A stretch of 64,000 nt of DNA from a virus, in the IMG/VR virus record IMGVR_UViG_3300023049_000005, positions 1 to 64,000 of that record; one strand, 5' to 3'. Every line of letters starts with the position of its first letter. Within the stretch, counting starts at the first letter, position 1. Below the pieces are notes generated by a model. It was not told the DNA's origin, made no database searches, and saw only the letters and a list, made by a program, of their open reading frames with translations. A program made the translations under genes and the position numbers. This document shows positions 45,061-53,091 of the stretch, in pieces.

Positions 45061-45624
45061 ATGGATAAGTTTAGTAAATTAAAGAAGAAGAAAAAGAAAA
45101 AGGGTGATAAACTTTTATATGAAGGAGATTACCTGAAGGTTTATAAAAGAGATGATTGGGCATATATCAAAGAACCTGATAATGCTTGTGTAGTTCCTAT
45201 TTTATTAGATAGTGATGAATTCTTAGTAAGGATGGAAGTAATACCAAGTTTCCAATCGAGAGATGATCAAGATTATCACTTAACATGTATTAGCGGAACA
45301 ATCGAAGATGAAGAATCTCCTAAGATGTGTTTAGTTAGAGAACTAGAAGAAGAAGCGGGTATCCGTTTAAAAGATAATGTTAATATCGAATTCTTTGATG
45401 TTTTATATAAATCTAAAAGTCAGAGTTCTCAATTCCATTTATGTATATTACCATTATTATCTTATCAATTTGATGAAGTAGTAGCTAAAGGAGATGGATC
45501 TAATATAGAGAAGATGTCTAAAACAGTAGCAGTTTCTTATGATAATATAGATAGACTATTCCCATCTGATATAGTAACCTCATTACTTTTAGAGAAGGTT
45601 AAAGAACATTTTAAGAAGAAATAA
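45061..45624 (+). CDS. Nudix hydrolase (187 aa)
   Basis: A perfect Nudix box GX5EX7REUXEEXGU is present at about residues 79-101 (GTIEDEESPKMCLVRELEEE, then AGI), which binds Mg and cleaves nucleoside diphosphates linked to another group. The N-terminus is a lysine-rich tail (KLKKKKKKKGDK), and the domain starts around KVYKRDDWAYIKEPDN. The substrate cannot be read from the sequence; ADP-ribose-type, NAD-related or nucleotide sugar substrates would all fit. Overlap with NAD metabolism (PncB, NadD) is possible. Confidence 0.9.
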   Translation: MDKFSKLKKKKKKKGDKLLYEGDYLKVYKRDDWAYIKEPDNACVVPILLDSDEFLVRMEVIPSFQSRDDQDYHLTCISGTIEDEESPKMCLVRELEEEAGIRLKDNVNIEFFDVLYKSKSQSSQFHLCILPLLSYQFDEVVAKGDGSNIEKMSKTVAVSYDNIDRLFPSDIVTSLLLEKVKEHFKKK

Positions 45625-45709
45625 ATAAACTTTCCTTTTAATATTTTATATACTTAAAACAAATTAGTACTTTTACATCAAGTTAAATTTTAATCTAAAA
45701 ACAATTTTT

Positions 45710-46423
45710 ATGAATAATGAAAAAAAATCAGGAAGTATCGTAGACCTTCCTTCTAATTCTATGACTCCTTATATATTAGAGGAAAGACAAATGAATGTTA
45801 CGCAGATGGATGTGTTCAGTCGTTTGTTACAAGACAGAATCATCTTTGTATCGGGTGTAGTTAATGAATATATGTGTAATGTAATCCAAGCACAGCTTCT
45901 TTTCTTAGAGTCTGCGGATGCATCGAGAGACATTACATTGTATATCAACAGCCCAGGCGGGAGTGTAATCCACGGTCTTGGTATCGTAGACGTAATGAAC
46001 TACATTAAGCCTGATGTAGCAACAATCAATGTTGGTATGTGTGCATCTATGGGATCTGTTCTATTATCAGCAGGAGCAGAAGGAAAAAGATCAACATTAG
46101 TTTCGGCTAAAGTGATGATCCACCAAGCAAGTAGTGGAACACAAGGTAATGTACAAGATCAGGCTATTTCTTTAAGAGAAACACACATGTATAATTACAT
46201 CTTACTTAAAACTTTAGCCAAGAACACAGGACAGACATTAGAGAACATGATTAAATTTTCTGAAAGGGATCTTTGGTTGGATTCTGATGAGTCCAAAGAA
46301 TTTGGTATAGTGGACGAAGTTATTATTCCTGATGGGTCAGAATCTATCTCTGAGCTTAAACAAGGTTTCAATGAGTATATGGAATCAGTTAACAGTAAGC
46401 ACGTATATAAAAATAATAAGTAA
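45710..46423 (+). CDS. clpP: ClpP serine protease subunit (237 aa)
   Basis: ClpP forms a 14-subunit proteolytic chamber and degrades substrates fed by Clp ATPases. The complete triad is visible: Ser113 in GMCASMGSVLLS, His138 in VMIHQASSG and Asp187 in SERDLWLDSDESKEFGIVDE. The oligomer strand motif TLYINSPGGSVIHGLGIVD also fits. The N-terminal 30 residues look like a short propeptide or extension. No Clp ATPase lies in the window, but a ClpS adaptor does (62.9 kb), so the phage enzyme may join the host ClpA/ClpX. The next gene overlaps its stop by one base. Confidence 0.95.
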   Translation: MNNEKKSGSIVDLPSNSMTPYILEERQMNVTQMDVFSRLLQDRIIFVSGVVNEYMCNVIQAQLLFLESADASRDITLYINSPGGSVIHGLGIVDVMNYIKPDVATINVGMCASMGSVLLSAGAEGKRSTLVSAKVMIHQASSGTQGNVQDQAISLRETHMYNYILLKTLAKNTGQTLENMIKFSERDLWLDSDESKEFGIVDEVIIPDGSESISELKQGFNEYMESVNSKHVYKNNK

Positions 46424-46674
46424 TGAGTTCAAAACTATTAACCAAACAGTACTCGGTTATTAATACACCTATCACTAATGTGAATTTTGACGAACAAGAG
46501 ATCATTGATAACACTATGGTGTTAGAAACTGTGTTCGTTTGTGGAACAGTAGTAAAAACATTGAATGGTGGTAGGATAAAAGACAAGGAGATTGAGCATC
46601 TAAATGAAGATGATATTATCTCTGTTAATAATAGTCTATATAAAGTAGTGAATATTATAGAAGATTATAAGTAA
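46423..46674 (+). CDS. Small hypothetical protein (83 aa) coupled to clpP
   Basis: The product is rich in Ile, Val and Asn, with a predicted beta-type core: VLETVFVCGTVVKTLNGGRI, then NEDDIISVNNSLYKVVNII. The style suggests a small beta-barrel such as an SH3-like fold. Its ATG overlaps the clpP stop (TAATG), so equal amounts of both proteins could be made; an adaptor role is speculative. The end overlaps a convergent leader gene by 10 nt. Confidence 0.62.
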   Translation: MSSKLLTKQYSVINTPITNVNFDEQEIIDNTMVLETVFVCGTVVKTLNGGRIKDKEIEHLNEDDIISVNNSLYKVVNIIEDYK

Positions 46675-47021
46675 TTTTCTATTTCAAATGGGAGGTTAGT
46701 TTTATCGAAAGTAACAGGTTTACTTAACATAAAGTTAGCTTCCCATAATTCACTTAAGCCTAATGTTTTCTTTTCTATTTTCTTCTCGTTTTGAGAAGTA
46801 ACTAAAGGTCTGATTGCAGTAACTACGTAATTACCATTAGTCGTTTCTTTATCGAAGTATAATTTTAAGACATCCCCTTTCTTAATATCAACATCTATTT
46901 CAATATCAGATCCTGCGAAAATATCTAATTTATAATTCTCTGTGAATTTAACTATCTCATATTTTCTAAACACAGTAGTATTAGATTCTAAGAATAATTT
47001 ATAATTTTTAATGTTCTTCAT
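46665..47021 (-). CDS. Leader-bearing small beta protein (118 aa)
   Basis: MKNIKNYKLFLESNTTVF is one of the best leaders and is nearly superimposable on the 446-aa protein's LELFLES. After it comes a compact beta-rich domain (YEIVKFTENYKLDIFAGSDI; DVDIKKGDVLKLYFDKETTN; GNYVVTAIRPLV). No enzyme motif is visible. It has a TATATATAGG box 3 nt before the start. Confidence 0.72.
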   Translation of the reverse strand: MKNIKNYKLFLESNTTVFRKYEIVKFTENYKLDIFAGSDIEIDVDIKKGDVLKLYFDKETTNGNYVVTAIRPLVTSQNEKKIEKKTLGLSELWEANFMLSKPVTFDKTNLPFEIENYL

Positions 47022-47024
47022 ATC

Positions 47025-47035
47025 CTATATATAAA
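47025..47035 (-). promoter_or_regulatory. Late-type box TTTATATATAG before the 118-aa leader gene
   Basis: The box ends 3 nt before the ATG at 47021 on the minus strand. Confidence 0.45.
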
Positions 47036-47047
47036 AAAAAAGAATAG

Positions 47048-47055
47048 TATATTTG
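47048..47055 (+). promoter_or_regulatory. TAnnTTTG promoter (TATATTTG) upstream of a leader peptide
   Basis: The box is 5 nt before the ATG of a 12-codon open frame at 47061, the same geometry as the leaderless genes. Confidence 0.55.
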
Positions 47056-47060
47056 TATCT

Positions 47061-47099
47061 ATGGGATATGATTATCACAAAGAAAATATTAGCAGATGA
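47061..47099 (+). CDS. Possible 12-residue leader peptide (uORF)
   Basis: The frame ATG-GGA-TAT...-AGA-TGA encodes MGYDYHKENISR and ends by overlapping the ATG of the next gene (ATGA). It starts 5 nt after a TATATTTG box, so ribosomes would meet it first. It probably couples or regulates translation of the 114-aa gene. The small size makes this uncertain. Confidence 0.4.
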   Translation: MGYDYHKENISR

Positions 47100-47440
47100 A
47101 AAGATATAGTTTAGATTTACAGGTATGTGAGTTAATTGAAAAGAATATAGAGTTTATTCAATATGAAGAATTCATTTCTTGTTACTCTATTGAAAATAAT
47201 GGAGTTTCTGTTAAAATATATAAAAGAAACCTATCGGACTTATTAATATCTGTATATGTTATAGACAGCATTTATTATAAAGAGTATAAACTTAGTGAGC
47301 AGATTTCTTCTAAAATAAGAAGAATAATAACGAGTTACGAAGATAATAATGATTCTAAATTAGAAAATGATCTAGAGTCTATTAAAAATTTACTTAATAC
47401 GTTTAATGAAGATACAAAGCTACAAAAATCGGAAGATTAA
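47096..47440 (+). CDS. Hypothetical protein (114 aa)
   Basis: MKRYSLDLQVCELIEKNIEF begins a soluble protein with alternating strand and helix and a long helical, acidic C-terminus (NDSKLENDLESIKNLLNTFN). No known family is recognised. It overlaps a 12-codon upstream frame at its start and the next gene by 35 nt at its end. Confidence 0.6.
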   Translation: MKRYSLDLQVCELIEKNIEFIQYEEFISCYSIENNGVSVKIYKRNLSDLLISVYVIDSIYYKEYKLSEQISSKIRRIITSYEDNNDSKLENDLESIKNLLNTFNEDTKLQKSED

Positions 47441-47780
47441 TCATAATAAACCTGTACAAGTATATAGGTGTTTGAATCGAAAGGGGTTTGTTTTTTCTAT
47501 AAAACAAGGATCTCATGTTGTTGCACACACTTCAGAATTAACACTAAATAATGTGTCTTTTCATGTGGGTCAAGCAGGCAGAGAACGCTGTTTAAAAGAA
47601 AAACAAAGAAATGTACATGCTTGGGTAATTGGAACTATTAATGGTTCTATTATCGAATGTGATAATACTATTTATTATAACCCATATAAAACAAATAGTT
47701 TCATATCAACTAAAGATGGATCTAAGATAGATCACACCGATTTCCTGACTATAAAGGATAATACTATTTCTATCAAATAA
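47406..47780 (+). CDS. Conserved phage-type protein with NVHAW motif (124 aa)
   Basis: The segments NKPVQVYRCLNRKGFVFSIK, QAGRERCLKEKQRNVHAWVI and GTINGSIIECDNTIYYNPYK follow a pattern I associate with small phage proteins of unknown function (V-x-V-Y-R-N/C-L, then G-R-x-R-x-x-x-x-x-x-K/R-N-V-H-A). The basic middle could touch nucleic acid. It overlaps the preceding frame by 35 nt, and its stop is followed at once by a hairpin terminator. Confidence 0.62.
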   Translation: MKIQSYKNRKINHNKPVQVYRCLNRKGFVFSIKQGSHVVAHTSELTLNNVSFHVGQAGRERCLKEKQRNVHAWVIGTINGSIIECDNTIYYNPYKTNSFISTKDGSKIDHTDFLTIKDNTISIK

Positions 47781-47781
47781 A

Positions 47782-47814
47782 AAAGAGAGTATTTCTACTC
47801 CCTTTCTTTTTAAT
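47782..47814. terminator. Hairpin terminator between convergent genes
   Basis: AAAGAGAGTA pairs with TACTCCCTTT around a TTTC loop with one mismatch, followed by a T-rich tail on the plus strand and an A-rich start that gives T on the minus strand. It lies between the stops at 47780 and 47810 and can serve both genes. Confidence 0.65.
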
Positions 47815-48166
47815 TTAAAGCTTCGTTTATATTTGCTTCTCTGTGATCGATGATTAAATTATTTGTCCTCATTATATTTACCATAGTATGTGGAGATAAT
47901 ATCTCACTGTTTTGAATAAAGTACTCTTTGATTTCTTTATTTTCAATACCAAAAACATTATTATCATATTTTGATAAATATTCTGATATCATTTCACGCA
48001 TATCATATGAATTTGCTTCTCTCTTAATAACACTTAAATAAAAATCTCTTTCTTCTTCTGTTAACTTAAAGATAGCATCAAAATCAATTTGATATCTTAA
48101 CGATTGTTTAGGCATTGTATCTATCTCTTCGATATCGTGACCTTTTGTAGTTTCTACTTTTTCCAT
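47810..48166 (-). CDS. Hypothetical protein (118 aa)
   Basis: This is a soluble, mainly helical protein: SLRYQIDFDAIFKLTEEERD, FYLSVIKREANSYDMREMIS, and a C-terminus ending DHREANINEALN. No family is recognised. It lies between two terminators next to dnaK, but is read separately. Confidence 0.6.
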   Translation of the reverse strand: MEKVETTKGHDIEEIDTMPKQSLRYQIDFDAIFKLTEEERDFYLSVIKREANSYDMREMISEYLSKYDNNVFGIENKEIKEYFIQNSEILSPHTMVNIMRTNNLIIDHREANINEALN

Positions 48167-48216
48167 AATAATCTTTTTGTTTATTATATCAAAAAATAAA
48201 CAAAAAGTTTAAGCAT

Positions 48217-48248
48217 AAAAAAAGAGGAACATTACATTCCTCTTTTTA
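48217..48248 (-). terminator. Strong hairpin terminator after dnaK
   Basis: AAAAAGAGGAA and TTCCTCTTTTT form a perfect 11-bp stem around CATTACA. It stands about 20 nt beyond the dnaK stop on the minus strand, with a T run on the exit side. Confidence 0.85.
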
Positions 48249-48266
48249 AAAATAAATATTAAATGA

Positions 48267-50156
48267 TTATTCATCATCTTTCACTTCCTCAAAATCTACA
48301 TCATTGACTTCTTGTTCAGTGTTATCTGTTGAACCTTCCTCTGTATTAGATTCTTGTTCTTGTTGATATAACTTAGTAGAAATAGTAGACCAAGACTGTT
48401 GAAGATCTTCCATCAATGAATCAATAGAATCTAGATCTTTATTCTCATGTGCTTCTTTTAAAGCTTTAGACTTTTCTTCTAACTCAGTTCGATCAGAATC
48501 TTCTAACTTATCTTCGCTTTCTTTGATGAATTTCTCAGTTGAAAAAATTAACTGATCCGCAGAGTTTAGTTTATCAACTTCCTCTTTCTTTTTCTTATCA
48601 GCTTCTGCGTTTTCTTCCGCATCTTTCTTCATTTTCTCGATTTCTTCGTCTGACAGTTGACCGCCATTTTCGATTCTAATATCGTTTTCTTTACCCGTAG
48701 CTTTATCAACAGCTTTAACTGTTAATACACCATTAGCATCGATATTAAAACTAACTTCGATTTGTGGTACTCCTCTTGGAGATGGTGGAATTCCATCTAA
48801 GTGAAACGTACCTAGTGTCTTATTGTCGGTAAAGAACTCACGTTCTCCTACACCAACATTAATCTGAACACTTGGTTGATTATCACTAGCCGTACTATAC
48901 ACTTCCTTCTTTTCAGCAGGGATAGTAGTATTGGCTTCGATCATCTTAGTGAATACACCACCCATTGTTTCAATACCCATACTCATTGGAGTAACATCCA
49001 ATAGAAGAATATCTTCTACTTCATTGTTTAATACACCACCTTGTATAGCAGCACCTAGAGATACGACCTCATCAGGGTTAACACTCTTATTGGGTGCTTT
49101 ACCAAAGAATTTTTCAACAGCTTCTTGTACAGCAGGAATTCTAGTAGATCCACCCACTAAGATTATCTCATCGATATCACTATTCTTAATACCTGCGTTT
49201 TTCATTGCGTTCTTACACGGCTTCAAAGTTCTAGCAATAAATGAATCGATCAATTTATTGAACTCACTTCTAGAAAGAGTTTTCACGTAATGTTTAGGAT
49301 TGTTATCTACTACCGTAATATAAGGCAAGTTAATTTCAGTTGAAGTAGTAGATGATAATTCTATCTTAGCTTTTTCAGCAGCTTCTTTCAATCTCTGTAA
49401 TGCCATAGAATCTTCTTTTAGATCCATACCATTTTCTTCTTTGAACCCATCATTTAACCAATCGATTAATATTTCATCTACATTATCACCACCTAAATGA
49501 ACATCACCATCAGTAGACTTAACCTCAAATACACCATCACCTAGATCTAAGATAGAGATATCAAATGTACCACCACCTAAATCATATACTGCGATAGTTT
49601 TATCTTCTTCGGTTTTATCTAAACCATATGCTAATGCTGCAGCAGTAGGCTCATTGATAATTCTTTTTACCTCAAGACCTGCAATTTTACCTGCCTCAAT
49701 AGTAGCGTTTCTTTCTTGGTCATTAAAGAAAGCAGGAACTGTAATCACACATTCCTTAACATCTTGTCCTAGATAAGACTCAGCAGATTTCTTTAACTTT
49801 TGTAATATCATTGAAGATATTTCTTGTGGTGTGTATTCTCTGTCTCCGATCTTTACCACAGGGATATTTGCTTTATTTTTCACTACTTTAAAAGAAACGT
49901 TTTTTATTTCGTTTTTTACTTCATTGTAGTTCTTCCCAATAAATCTTTTAATTGAGAATACTGTGCTTTCAGGATTGGTTACCATTTGTCTCTTAGCACT
50001 ATCTCCTACTTTTCTTTCACCATCTTCTCCAAATGCTACAATAGAAGGCGTAGTTCTTTTTCCTTCTTCGTTATTAATAACAGTAGCTTTACCGCTTTCG
50101 ATTACTGATACACAACTATTTGATGTACCTAAATCAATTCCTATAATTTTACCCAT
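48267..50156 (-). CDS. dnaK: DnaK (Hsp70) chaperone, full length (629 aa)
   Basis: DnaK folds client proteins through ATP-driven cycles with DnaJ and GrpE partners, which must come from the host because none are seen here. The ATPase domain begins [19 protein letters not shown] and includes the [16 protein letters not shown] and [16 protein letters not shown] signatures. The linker region [15 protein letters not shown] leads to the substrate domain ([20 protein letters not shown]), and the protein ends in an acidic tail EEVKDDE. Length and motif order are those of a standard bacterial DnaK, so the gene looks functional. Phage copies are uncommon. Confidence 0.96.
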   Translation of the reverse strand: MGKIIGIDLGTSNSCVSVIESGKATVINNEEGKRTTPSIVAFGEDGERKVGDSAKRQMVTNPESTVFSIKRFIGKNYNEVKNEIKNVSFKVVKNKANIPVVKIGDREYTPQEISSMILQKLKKSAESYLGQDVKECVITVPAFFNDQERNATIEAGKIAGLEVKRIINEPTAAALAYGLDKTEEDKTIAVYDLGGGTFDISILDLGDGVFEVKSTDGDVHLGGDNVDEILIDWLNDGFKEENGMDLKEDSMALQRLKEAAEKAKIELSSTTSTEINLPYITVVDNNPKHYVKTLSRSEFNKLIDSFIARTLKPCKNAMKNAGIKNSDIDEIILVGGSTRIPAVQEAVEKFFGKAPNKSVNPDEVVSLGAAIQGGVLNNEVEDILLLDVTPMSMGIETMGGVFTKMIEANTTIPAEKKEVYSTASDNQPSVQINVGVGEREFFTDNKTLGTFHLDGIPPSPRGVPQIEVSFNIDANGVLTVKAVDKATGKENDIRIENGGQLSDEEIEKMKKDAEENAEADKKKKEEVDKLNSADQLIFSTEKFIKESEDKLEDSDRTELEEKSKALKEAHENKDLDSIDSLMEDLQQSWSTISTKLYQQEQESNTEEGSTDNTEQEVNDVDFEEVKDDE

Positions 50157-50233
50157 AATTTTTATTTCTTTTTTTATTTAGTTATTACTAATATAATTAC
50201 TATTAATCAATATGAATGCCATTGTATATAACA

Positions 50234-50248
50234 TGACATACTGACATA
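50234..50248. repeat. Direct repeat TGACATA upstream of dnaK
   Basis: TGACATA occurs twice, separated by one base (50234-50240 and 50242-50248), in the 125-nt region between dnaK and the next gene. It could be an operator. No heat-shock CIRCE element is present. The rest of the gap shows nothing that I can name. Confidence 0.35.
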
Positions 50249-50281
50249 GTATTATATTTATTTATTGGAATTTGTTGTTAA

Positions 50282-50845
50282 TTATTTTACATTTCTATAT
50301 GTTAAAAGATAAAAATCTTTTCTTGGTATAATACACTTATTAAACCTTTCTTTAACCCTTCTATTTATCTTTCTTTCCCATTTGCTAGATCCTTCTGATA
50401 TCAACAATAAACTTCTTGGTTCTACTAGAAAGTCTAATATCAGATCATCATTTTTCTTAAGGTTATAAACGAAAGAAGATCCTAATACAATTATTATAAC
50501 ATTGTCTTGGAAGACATCACCTTCCTTCATGTAATTATGACCGTCTTCTTTTCTGAAATGTTGTATAACTAATTGGTCATAATTCAGACCCATTGGTTTT
50601 AGTAAATTAAGATAATCAGGAAGTGGCTCTTTTTCTTTATTATGATGTTTCCTATTAAATTTATAATCTAATCCGAAAAACTTAGTTGGTCTACCATTCG
50701 ATAAGTTATAATCTAACTTTTGAAGAAAACTGAACAATTCATCGTGTTTTTCTTTTGTTAAGAAATTTGGATGATATTGTAGACCGTCTATTTTATCCAC
50801 GATCTTTTTAGTTAATTCCGAGTTTTTTCTATAAGCAACTTCCAT
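50282..50845 (-). CDS. AlkB-like 2OG-oxygenase fold protein, iron ligands doubtful (187 aa)
   Basis: The order of blocks recalls AlkB-type dioxygenases: HPNFLTKEKHDELFSFLQKL at the N-terminus, PDYLNLLKPMGLNYDQLVIQ, DNVIIIVLGSSFVYNLK (the I-x-x-x-x-L-G-S strand), EPRSLLLISEGSSKWERKI, and LLTYRN at the end. AlkB enzymes remove alkyl groups from bases with iron and 2-oxoglutarate. The HxD pair expected before the VLGSS strand is not clear (GHNYMKEGD instead), and the distal histidine after W is replaced (WERK). It may be inactive or changed in function. Confidence 0.5.
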   Translation of the reverse strand: MEVAYRKNSELTKKIVDKIDGLQYHPNFLTKEKHDELFSFLQKLDYNLSNGRPTKFFGLDYKFNRKHHNKEKEPLPDYLNLLKPMGLNYDQLVIQHFRKEDGHNYMKEGDVFQDNVIIIVLGSSFVYNLKKNDDLILDFLVEPRSLLLISEGSSKWERKINRRVKERFNKCIIPRKDFYLLTYRNVK

Positions 50846-50848
50846 AAC

Positions 50849-50860
50849 CTATATATTAAT
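50849..50860 (-). promoter_or_regulatory. Late-type box ATTAATATATAG before the AlkB-like gene
   Basis: The box ends 3 nt before the ATG at 50845 on the minus strand. Confidence 0.5.
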
Positions 50861-50865
50861 GTAGG

Positions 50866-51990
50866 TTATCTGTTCCAAGGATATTTTGGATCATAGTCTT
50901 GGAAAGCATTATGTATAACAAACATACTTAATCCAAAGTTTAATATGATAGATATAACAATATTCCAAATATATTGAGAAGTAGTTAATTTAACTTCTAA
51001 ATAATCGAAGTCAGTAAACTCTTTTCTCTTGTAGTTTTTCTTAATTTGTTTATATGAATAATCCACTATCTTAGACAAATCTAATTTTTCTTGATCCATC
51101 ACATAATCTCTGATATTAACCTTAGCTAATTCTTTCTCACTCCATGAGAATGGCAGACACCAAATAGGCTTACTGTTATCATCAATACTGATTGGGATAA
51201 TAAACTCATTCTTATTACCGCCTTTCCATAAGGCTTCTTGTAAATTAGCAGCCTTCATCGGTTGGTTATTATATACTAATATAAAAACCTTTACTTGTTT
51301 CTTGTTTCCTAAATCACCATTTAAGATCTGTAACAGTTTAGTTGCTTTTTTATCATTGTACCCTAATAATGACCTTTGGGTATGTCTGTATATTTGAGGA
51401 TATGTAAATAATCTATATTTACTAATATCCAAAGAATCTACATCAGGGTATTCGAATATATTAGGAACAGCTTGTGTTTTATTCTCGTAAATATGTGCAG
51501 TAGTAATACATTCATATGTGATTGTATCTTTGTTCCACATAGTATAATACATATCACCATCTACTGAATGGTAATCTCTACGCATATCTTTGAATTGACT
51601 ATTGCCGTTTTTCTTTTTAAGTCTTAAATATTCACTTTTAGAAGTATAATGTCCATTGTTTAGATGATCTACTTTGATCCATTTAGCAGGATGGTTTTGT
51701 ACGTAAGAACAATCATACGTTTCAGTAGAACAGTTATTCCCTTTAGAATCACAACAACAAGTTCTTGTACAAGTCTGATGGATATATTCATCCCATCTTT
51801 CGTGATACTCCACTCTTTCGAAGCGAGTACCCCAATATTCAACATCTTTAGTAAGGCTATCAACAGCAAAGTATCTAAATATGATCGCTACTAAAACAGA
51901 CATTACTAATAGTAGGATAATTTCCCACCAAACGATCTTTGACTTAAAAAAAGTAAGCAGCAGGATAACAGTTAATATTGTTATTCCCAC
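50866..51990 (-). CDS. Membrane protein with N- and C-terminal TM segments and a Cys-rich cluster (374 aa)
   Basis: Two N-terminal hydrophobic segments (ITILTVILLLTFF; WEIILLLVMSVLVAIIFRYF) and one near the C-terminus (YIWNIVISIILNFGLSMFVI) frame a large polar domain. It has a cysteine cluster (HQTCTRTCCCDSKGNNCSTE) near residue 75 and the block WGTRFERVEYHERWDEYIHQ before it. I recall similar membrane proteins from other large phages, without known function. The start is GTG. The open frame continues upstream without an ATG, so the exact N-terminus is uncertain. Confidence 0.68.
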   Translation of the reverse strand: MGITILTVILLLTFFKSKIVWWEIILLLVMSVLVAIIFRYFAVDSLTKDVEYWGTRFERVEYHERWDEYIHQTCTRTCCCDSKGNNCSTETYDCSYVQNHPAKWIKVDHLNNGHYTSKSEYLRLKKKNGNSQFKDMRRDYHSVDGDMYYTMWNKDTITYECITTAHIYENKTQAVPNIFEYPDVDSLDISKYRLFTYPQIYRHTQRSLLGYNDKKATKLLQILNGDLGNKKQVKVFILVYNNQPMKAANLQEALWKGGNKNEFIIPISIDDNSKPIWCLPFSWSEKELAKVNIRDYVMDQEKLDLSKIVDYSYKQIKKNYKRKEFTDFDYLEVKLTTSQYIWNIVISIILNFGLSMFVIHNAFQDYDPKYPWNR

Positions 51991-52047
51991 TGCTGATATA
52001 ATTACCTCTAACCTTACTCTTCCGATATAAGAATTACTATATGTTCG

Positions 52048-53012
52048 TTATTTAATTTGTAAAGTATCTAAATTTTTATTGAATAGTGTCTTATATATGT
52101 TATTGACTGAGAATTCAGGTCTGTTTTGTGTACCAAATAATGATCTCGGTGAAAAAACAACCTCGATTTTATCATTACCTACTTCTTTGATATCATGTAT
52201 AGTTATCCGATATCCCGCAATACTATTTGATGAGGTAAAAGTTAATGATCCTGTCCCACCAAAATCAAATTCAAAGTACACTAAGTCATATGTATTAACA
52301 AATGACTTATTATATGTACTAAATAATGCTTTTAATTTTTCTGTTTCATAATCAAATATGAAATTTTCTATATTACCTTCTACATAAGAATCGAAAAATT
52401 CCACGTCATACGTATCAGTAGATAAATCATATTTAGATATACGCAATTCACTTGTGGTTGTTACACCTGCTTGCCCCCTTTGGTAATATATCTTACTATT
52501 ATTTCTATCATAGTAGATAGGCGTAACGGATCTTAAATCATTGGATACGTCCAATGAATCACCCGAAGTCCTAGAATATGTTCCAATAATATTTATTGTA
52601 CTATTGGTCAAATCGTTTTGGTCAAATCGTTTTGGTCGATTTGCCACTCTGTCCACTTAGCTCTATATCCATTAGTGGATGTAGCACCACCGACTATTTC
52701 ATCATCTGCTGTCATGGGAAATATAAAATTACCCGTATCATAATCATATAAAACAAAATTTTGTCTATATAATTGACCATAAGAAGCACCATATGTATCA
52801 TTAGGTGTCCAAGATTCTTCGCTACTTAAATCGAAATTTAAATTGTACCTAGACACAGAAACAGTGCCTGTAGTCTGACCATTGACCCCATGTTCAAATC
52901 TATATACCCATCCCCTTATTTCGTCTGTTATAATCAACCCGTCTGTGTCTATATACCCATTAGTTGATAGGTCAAAATCTTCTACTATTCCCAATTCTAT
53001 ATTACTAGTCAT
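52048..53012 (-). pseudogene. Beta-propeller-like protein gene split by a 14-bp tandem duplication
   Basis: Two frames meet here. The first (from the ATG at 53012, 134 aa) begins MTSNIELGIVEDFDLSTNGY and ends ...WQIDQNDLTKTI. The second (to 52048) resumes ...DQNDLTNSTINIIGTYSRT. At the junction a 14-bp unit is present twice in tandem (52606-52633). Deleting one copy joins the frames into one protein of 316 residues with the repeat style SVSRYNLNFDL...YDYDTGNFIFP and RISKYDLSTDTY...FDYETEKLKAL, like propeller blades. So the gene is broken by, or switched through, a short duplication. Function is unknown; a surface or structural protein is plausible. Confidence 0.78.
52606..52633. repeat. 14-bp tandem duplication
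   Basis: GGTCAAATCGTTTT occurs twice without change at 52606-52619 and 52620-52633, followed by GGTCGATTTG. Because 14 is not a multiple of three, the second copy shifts the reading frame of the gene around it. Confidence 0.95.
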
Positions 53013-53015
53013 ACG

Positions 53016-53028
53016 ATTATATATTAAA
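53016..53028 (-). promoter_or_regulatory. Late-type box TTTAATATATAAT before the split gene
   Basis: The box ends 3 nt before the ATG at 53012. The promoter therefore appears intact although the gene is split. Confidence 0.5.
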
Positions 53029-53091
53029 TATAATTAAGACGCTAATTAAACTTTATTAATCTGTTCTATATAAGAGTAAACGTTTTATAAT

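Noticed and set aside
52608-53012. Treating the 134-aa frame as an independent gene
   Set aside because: Its end coincides exactly with the 14-bp duplication and it joins the next frame when one copy is removed, so one split gene is the simpler reading.
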